A stretch of 64,000 nt of DNA, from the NCBI GenBank assembly GCA_014706385.1, contig JACGZH010000008.1, positions 744,001 through 808,000 of the forward strand, in the 5' to 3' direction. The position numbers were made by a program, and so were the translations under genes. The notes below the pieces were generated by a model. The model had not been told where the DNA came from. It saw only the letters and a program-made list of their open reading frames with translations, and did no database searches. Below, one piece after another: positions 57,501 to 64,000 of the stretch (positions are counted from its first letter, which is position 1; each line of letters begins with the position of its first letter). This stretch comes from Phaffia rhodozyma. Lineage: Eukaryota; Basidiomycota; Tremellomycetes; Cystofilobasidiales; Mrakiaceae.

Positions 57501-59245
57501 ATTTAAAATGAATCTGTGTATTGAGAATGAGGAAGATAAGGACATACAAAGGCGATAGAGACAAATATGAGATTAGAGCAGCGCAATCTCTAATCGGGGA
57601 CAAGGGAACGTACCCTGGCTTCACTCAACTCTTCCATCTCTAGCCTAGCAAGCCCTAGTCGATGTCTCAGATTGACATCTAGTACATTACCTCCCTCGGA
57701 AACGAGTCCTCCTTCTCTTACAAAGTCCTCTGGGTCAAACTCTCTATCATCTCCATATCGATCCCAATGACGCTCATCAGCTCTTCCATCAAGCCATCTA
57801 TATCCCTGTTTGATTTCCCTAACGGCTTCGGCGTATTCCCCTGTGGAAAACATCAGGTCGAATAGGATGATGAGAAGAGAGAGAGGGAATATAGTGTCAT
57901 CCGACTCATGAAGTGCAGAGCTAGAATCTGGATCCGGGTAGAGGCGCTGTTGGTGGTGCAGTGCAGAGAGTATAAGAGTCTTGCCGAGGGAGATCTGATT
58001 TGCTTCCACAAAAGACGGCGCCATTTCAAGAATTACGTTCACATCATTTGGAGAATGTTGAAGTATAGATTGAAACCCCTCAATCGCCTATTGACAGAGC
58101 AACAGGTGGTTGGAGCATCAGTGAAATTAACTTGATATATAGAAGAAGAAACTAGACAAACTTTGGCATGATTTCCAGTTTCACGAAGTAGATACGATCT
58201 ATCCCAGATGGCATCCACATCCTTCGGGTCAACTTCCACCGCTTTTCGATAGCAGTACATGGCTTGCTGAGTGGCTCCTACACTCCTGTTGTGTCCCGGA
58301 AGTTGAAAATTGTGAGTGAAACGAACTATGAGCTTCTTGTTGGGTGCTTAGGTCACCCGATTTCGACATGACGAGGAAGCTACGAACCTACTCTTCTTCC
58401 CCAATTCTTTCCATGTTTCGGCCGCCGGCCTCAGATGAGCTGCTACAACGTCACATTGTAAGCTCTTCTCCTCATTTCCCAGTTCTTGATGACAGAGTGC
58501 AAGCGAAGCCCAGGCTGCGTAAGTGGCTGGTTCTTGGTGAATAATATCTTGATACACTTGAATAGCAGGTATGTATTCAGACGAGACATAATGCATATTC
58601 GCTTGTCCCAGTAGGCGTTGAATCTCTGGTGTAGGCTCAAGGATTCTTGGGCCATGGCGCTAAGAGCAGGGTGGAATGTCAAGGTTCCCAGATAGATCAA
58701 AATCGAGAACATCTATTACAATAAAAATGGGACAAACAGCTTACTTTACCTGTCCCCTTTTTGGACTTTCCAATCCCGGAAGCAGCTCTTAAGCCGGCTC
58801 GATATTCTTCTTCGGCATCATCCATAGCAGTGTCCCAGTCCTGAGTAAGTAATGAGGCATTGTTGCTCAGTTCTGATCCGGTCTTCATGGTCTTTACTAG
58901 AAGGCTGCATCAAACAAGGCCGTTATACTCGTCAGCTAAGCGTAACGTAGCCAGAGCATAGAGAACGCGAGGCTTACTTGAACTTTTCAGCACCTCTGTC
59001 TTCTAAATCATCGTCTCCATCATCGTATTCTCCAGAAGGTTGGTTAGATCTACTGGTTTCTTGTTCCCTTGCATATTCGCTCTCGTCCTCTTCCTCTTCA
59101 TCTGTGTATTCTGATTGCTCAGAGTCATCCTCACTCGAGTAGTCTGAATTCGACCAAATCAATAGTTCAAACGTCATAAAACCATACAACCATGCAACCC
59201 GAAGAACCCAAAGTACATACCTTGATCCTCCGGGAACAAGTCCAT
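54531..59245 (-). CDS. TFC4: TFIIIC subunit TFC4 (tau131 / GTF3C3 / Sfc4)
   Basis: A large TPR protein of the Pol III factor TFIIIC, which binds tRNA promoters and recruits TFIIIB. The likely start is MDLFPEDQ, leading into a very acidic N-terminus (DYSSEDDSEQSEYTDEEEE), as in yeast and human orthologues. TPR units follow: 'ANMHYVSSEYIPAIQVYQDI' with 'YAAWASLALCHQELGN', 'AMYCYRKAVEVDPKDVDAIW', 'FSTGEYAEAVREIKQGYRWL', 'GEAFLKRGLFEDALQFFERL' and 'KLAGVYESKGMLREALEVVN'. The last exon ends 'ETAYNLSLVYNTVGAPLEAK' then HVLKRWLTI, a very characteristic C-terminus of the family. More than ten introns occur; middle C-terminal exons near 55300-56600 were read only in part. Divergent from RAD53/CDS1. 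Confidence 0.9.
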
Positions 59246-59669
59246 GAAATCAGCCCGTATGGATGTATGCTGACTGTCGTTATCCTTCCGATTGATGTGT
59301 GCTGCTTGATATATACACTGTCCTCCCCTCGTTCGAGGTAATGTTAGTTGGCGGTGAAGGGAATGAGATATTGAGATGCACAGCCGTCGATGACATGTGC
59401 AAGCTGTCGCCACATGCACTCATGAAGCTCTGAATCATTCTTCCTTGCTCATCTCCAGCATCATCACCATCTTCTTCAAATCCTCATAAGGCGCTCTTCT
59501 TACATCTGCTCTGTTCAGGACAGAGGCATATCACAAGAACTGAAGTTGTTTCCGCACAGATTTTGAGCTCAAGAGTTTCAACATATCAATTTCTCATATC
59601 GGTCGCTCAAACACCATCATTCAAATCCCTCCAACATTGCTTCTTCCCAACTGTCGATTTCTGATCTCA
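59246..59669. promoter_or_regulatory. Shared divergent promoter of TFC4 and RAD53/CDS1
   Basis: The two start codons are about 420 bases apart and point away from each other, so both promoters must lie here. I see no motif I would name with confidence. Confidence 0.5.
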
Positions 59670-62600
59670 GAATGAATTTTTCTTTTGACGACATCCAGGG
59701 AGATTTCGATGACTTTCAGGCTACTCAGACAGGTCCTCAAACACAGACTCAGTCTCAATCTCAGTCTTTGACCATGACTCAAGAGGGTATCGTGGATTAT
59801 TGTGCGTAATCTTCGTGTTTCTCGGACAGTCATGCCGCTCATTTATTTTCAAGACTAACGCGTTTCGGCACCTCGCGCTTTCTTCTGCTTCCTTCCTTTC
59901 TCTTTGCTTCACAAGGGGGCTCACTTCTGCTTATGTCGAGAGCAGCTTCATCTCAGACCTCAACTGGATTTCAGCAAGGTCTCCTCAGACTTTACAACAC
60001 GAAACGCGTCTACAAAGTTGGAAGGCATCATGGATGTGATATTCAGTTCGACGAGTCGCGTATCAGTGAGTGACACGCATATTTCAACAACAATAGACAA
60101 ATTCCCAAGCTGAACAGAGCGCTCAATTCCCCCTTCTTTTTCTTTGTAGGTAACAGCCACCTGACATTTACGCTGAATGATTCAGACCCATCGGGCATCA
60201 TAGTAATCATCGAGGATCTTCGGTTGGTATAGCTGGTGTTTCGTTTGAATACAATCATCTCGTACCTAATTAACTTAATTGATGTCATTTTCCGCCATAA
60301 TCAGCTCGTCCAATGGTACTTATGTTAACAGTACGTTTTATTCTCTACCTGTTTCTAGCGAGCATGGCTCATGATGCGTTTGTTTGTAATGTATAGACCA
60401 ACGTCTACCTCCGAAACAAAAGCGCGTCCTCAAACATGGAGACGAAATCTTCATCGGGCAGCGTACAGGTCATACGGCTGGTGGTGGAGTCAAATTACTC
60501 TATTTGAGTGTACAAGCTGAGAAACAAGGAGAGGTCAGTGATAGCAGCGTTCTCATCGCGCTCTGAAGCTGATCGATTAATTACATTCTTGTTTATGTAT
60601 TGTACAGTGCGAAGTCTTCAATCGCTGTGAGAACACTTTCTTAGTTCCTAACATATGTTTTGTTCCTTTACTCATATGATGTGCATTCATTTCGTCTTCC
60701 AATCAGATCACTTCATGTGAGTTGCAATATGTTTGAACGATATCAGCTATATGGGAATACTGACGAAAGATTGCGGTTATGACATCTACTTCTTAGCGAA
60801 AAGATTGGCTCGGGAACCTTTGCTGATGTGAAAAGAGCCATCGCTCTCGATACAAACGAAACCGTCGCTGTCAAAGGTTTATCCAGTTCTTCCCCAGATG
60901 AGGACATGTGTACCATCCATTCTATATTGAGGCTGACGAGATTTCGACTGTTTTCCGGCTTGTTTTGGGACAACTCCACCATCCTAATCGTATCTGAAAC
61001 AATTGCAGAAATTCAAAAGCACAAGTTCCTGTCAAATCCAAAGACGCTACAGCTATTTGAACGGGAGATAGGAATTTTAGAAAAGCTTCAGCACGTTCGT
61101 GTATTCCGACATGTATCTGAGGTATACTATAGCCGACGCGTCGCCACTCACACTAACGATAATGCATCGTTGTTCTCTATCTTCCCATTCGTCGTGCTTT
61201 TTTTTATTTTTAGGAAAACATCTGTCGTTATGTCGAGTATTTCGAAGACTCGCGGATAATCTACTTGATACTCGAGGTGAGTAGTTTATCAAGGTTCCAA
61301 TGAAATCATCCGTGTTCATGTCAGTTCGATATATCTGACATCTATCATAGTATGTGGATGGAGGGAATCTATTGGAATACATCATGGATATTCCAGGAGA
61401 AGCTGGGCTCTGTAAGTTCTCATTTCGCGTTCCCCTCAAGACGAACGCTAGTTGAATCAACTTTTCTCCTGTTGCTCTTGGTGCATCAGCGGAGGAAGAA
61501 GCGATAGGCTTGACCAGACAGATCTGCGCGGCGATGGCATACACTCATAAGCAAGGAGTCACCCATAGAGATTTGAAACCAGAAGTACGTCGTCAAGCAC
61601 CTCTGTTCTGCCGTTCTTTGACTTCTCACTCATGACTGTTTTTTTTTAATAAAAAAAACTATCTTTCTGTGACTAAATGATTACCTTTTTGCAAAAAGAA
61701 TGTGCTTCTCCAAAATACAAATCCGAAGATGGTGAAGGTAAGTCATACAGATTTGGACTGGTCTTGTTCAACGAACTTAATTTTATCAATACTTGCGCTC
61801 TGACTTAATCGCCATTCAGATTGCAGACTTCGGATTGGCTAAGATGATTGACAATAGCGGAACGTTGTAAGTCTTCGTTTCCTAATGGACGCAACAAGTG
61901 TCATGAGCTGAGTGGACGGTATCGATATGTTGCATGAAGTTTGAAAAGCATGGTTGGGACCCCACAATACTTAGCACCCGAGGTAAGCTTTTTTTGCCTC
62001 ATCAGAATGGTATCTCACGAACATGGTCACTCTAACACTCCTCATTCAATCGACTCAGGTTGTACTACATACCCAGGGGGTGGGATACGATCAGGCTGTT
62101 GATTCTTGGTCGGTGGGTATCATAGTGTATGCAATGCTGACCAAATGTAAGTCTGCTTTCTATGATTTGATAAATCAATGTCTTTGGTATCAACTTCGAG
62201 GATTAACATGACATTCATCCTGTTCAACGTTCAGTACTGCCTTTCTCGGAAACCTCGGATGACCCGATCGAGGTCAAACTGAAGCGGCGCAAGCTAGAAC
62301 TCGTTGATTTTTCACCGTTCGAGGATTTCGGCATCTCTGACATTGGTAAGTCTCATAATAACTCTTTGACAAAGATGCCTTCTCTAACAGATGAACAAGC
62401 ACCTACATACGGATATTAGCCAAAGATTTTGTGAACAGATTACTTAGTAAAGAACCCCACACGAGGTTGTCACTTGAAGCAGCGCTCAATCATCCTTGGC
62501 TTCGCTCGTCGTCCGAGGCTGAACGCCATGCAAATGGAAGTTCCGCTATGGCCGCATCAAATTCCTTTGTGACCAACACTTCTGTTGATGGTCATATGAC

Positions 62601-63480
62601 TACAAAAGATCAGCCTGATGATCTCAGCGAACAGCCGAGAGATACATCACCAAATACGACACGTGTTGACAACGAAATCGAAGAGGAGGATGAAGGTGAA
62701 ATCGAAGCCTCTCAGCAGTTCAGTCAGCTCCGTATTAAACAGTCCCCCATACGATCCGAGCTGCTCGTAGAAAGCAAGGTGCAAGATACTGGAGTAATCT
62801 CTCAAATCATAGATGAGACTATGCTTCCTCCTCAGAGTCTCTCGCGACCGATATCATTCTCCAAATCTCTTCCGACGATTCCCCCAACTCCACGAAGGAT
62901 AGTTGCTCATCCATCCGTAGCACCGAAGAATCCTCGTCCTCGAGCCAAGCATCCATCCTCTTTCGTCATATCCCCTTCTCCTCCTCCCCCAGCTGTTCAG
63001 CATTCTCCATCATCCGCTTCCATAGAGAACTCTGCCCCTGCTGCTTCTCTCCCTACCACTCCACAGGCCGCGTCCCCGCCACGTGCTAGGATCTCCACTT
63101 CCAAAAAGATCTTAGTTCGATCTTCTCCAACGCCTTCTTCCAAACCGACACCTCAGAAACGTAAACTACCACCGTCGCCACCAAGCCCATGTGACTCATA
63201 CGTTTCTTCTTCTTCCTCCGAACTGTCTTCTCCACCTCCGTCTTCATCCCAAGGGATGCAACGTTCATCCGAGCCGACAAATCCTTTCACTCTGAGAGAG
63301 AGGGCGCCACCTCAATCTACAACGACTAAGGCAACTCCTGTTCGATCAAGTGCTCGGATTCGAGAAAGGGCCAATGGTACGCCTGGAAATACGTTAGACA
63401 GGGCTACATCTACGGTTGAGAAGGATGAGGGGGATAGAAGGAGAACAAGACGAAAGACGACGAGTCCATCGAAAGTTTAA
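59670..63480 (+). CDS. Checkpoint kinase with FHA domain, RAD53/CDS1/CHK2 type
   Basis: A Ser/Thr kinase acting downstream of ATM/ATR-type kinases in the DNA-damage and replication checkpoints. The start MNFSFDDIQGDFDDFQ leads at once into a dense S/TQ cluster (TQTGPQTQTQSQSQS), the usual phosphorylation site for the upstream kinases. The FHA domain shows VGRHHGCDI, RISNSHLTF and SSNGTYVNN. The kinase domain has IGSGTFADVKRA, VAVKEIQKHKF with the catalytic Lys, HRDLKPENVLL, DFGLAKMI, MVGTPQYLAPEV and RLSLEAALNHPWL. One FHA domain is present, as in fission yeast Cds1 and human CHK2, not two as in budding yeast Rad53. A C-terminal Ser/Pro-rich tail of ~320 residues is encoded in the last exon and ends in a basic cluster (RRRTRRKTTSPSKV). 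At least ten introns. Confidence 0.93.
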
Positions 63481-64000
63481 CGATGAGAAAAATTCATTCC
63501 TTTCGTCTTAGAGACGAAAAGTTGTGCAATCATGGACATATTGACGTGCAGAATAGATATGTATTAGTTTACCAGCAAGTATCGATATAGAAAGAAAAGA
63601 TGAGAATTCTAAAGAGAACGAATATCGCCGTAGAACTCCAGTATTTGTATCTAAATGGCAATTGATCCCTGCTCAGACTATACATCTGAGCAGGCCATGA
63701 TACCTAGTTCCTAGTCAACATCTGGTCAGAGGAATTTGAATTATCAAAGTATCAAGAAGGATTGAAACAGAGAAGGATTCTACGAAACGTCTGGATACGA
63801 TATCGATGAGGATTACCAGTACGCGTCGATAGACCGGTTTCGTAGTACTCGTTGCTCATAATTCCCTTCTACAACGTATATTTTGACACAATAGTAGAGG
63901 TCAGTCCATAAAGTTCTGGCCTATCTCTGTAGAGACAGTGGAGTTGCATTGATGAGTACAGAAGCTGGTGATAGAAAGAAGTTTAAAAGGTATCGTCCAA
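63481..64000. other. 3' flank of the checkpoint kinase gene
   Basis: AT-rich sequence with no supportable gene up to the window end. Confidence 0.55.

Noticed and set aside
1..64000. CRISPR arrays, bacterial operons or phage-type systems
   Set aside because: No regularly spaced short repeats and no prokaryotic gene layout; genes have spliceosomal introns.

Overview
The window looks like nuclear DNA of a fungus, most likely a basidiomycete. The reasons are short, dense GT-AG introns (down to 17-20 nt exons), tightly packed genes on alternating strands, an intron-bearing tRNA-His, and a recognisable fungal gene set: SEC62, an RTP1/TANGO6-type protein, U1-C, mitochondrial uL13, RPT5, the TFIIIC subunit TFC4 and an FHA-kinase of the RAD53/CDS1 type. 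The exact taxon cannot be read from the sequence.

Region 1 (1-22763) is dominated by a huge inverted repeat. Bases 1-7217 reappear reverse-complemented at 15547-22763. The two coordinates sum to 22764 at every point I checked, so I see no indel, and I counted only about a dozen substitutions. The left arm may run on beyond the window edge. Each arm holds a gene-poor AT-rich part, a decayed Ty1/copia element and two LTRs of other families. The 8.3 kb spacer holds the displaced 3' end of the left copia element, its 3' LTR, about 5.5 kb with no recognisable gene, and an iMet-primed copia gag remnant. A gene-free core between long, homogenised, retrotransposon-rich inverted arms resembles the regional centromeres of some fungi. 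That is an inference, but it is the most interesting reading of the window.

Region 2 (22764-31264) is a further retroelement cluster. It has a complete, uninterrupted 1452-codon copia Gag-Pol on the minus strand, flanked by two LTRs of different families, then a truncated copia gag-pol and another LTR. Primer-binding sites match anticodon arms of tRNAs (iMet in one lineage, Lys-CUU in the other), implying half-tRNA priming.

Region 3 (31533-64000) is ordinary gene-rich chromosome: tRNA-His(GTG), a GDP-fucose-transporter-like protein, a small one-helix membrane protein, SEC62, RTP1-like, a VWA-domain protein, U1-C, mitochondrial uL13, an unknown Ser/acidic nuclear-type protein, a secreted protein fragment, RPT5, TFC4 and RAD53/CDS1. 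These are housekeeping genes of protein translocation, splicing, translation, proteolysis, Pol III transcription and checkpoint control, with no operon-like relation. Intron boundaries were placed by eye from reading frame and splice consensus, so gene spans are more reliable than individual exon ends.
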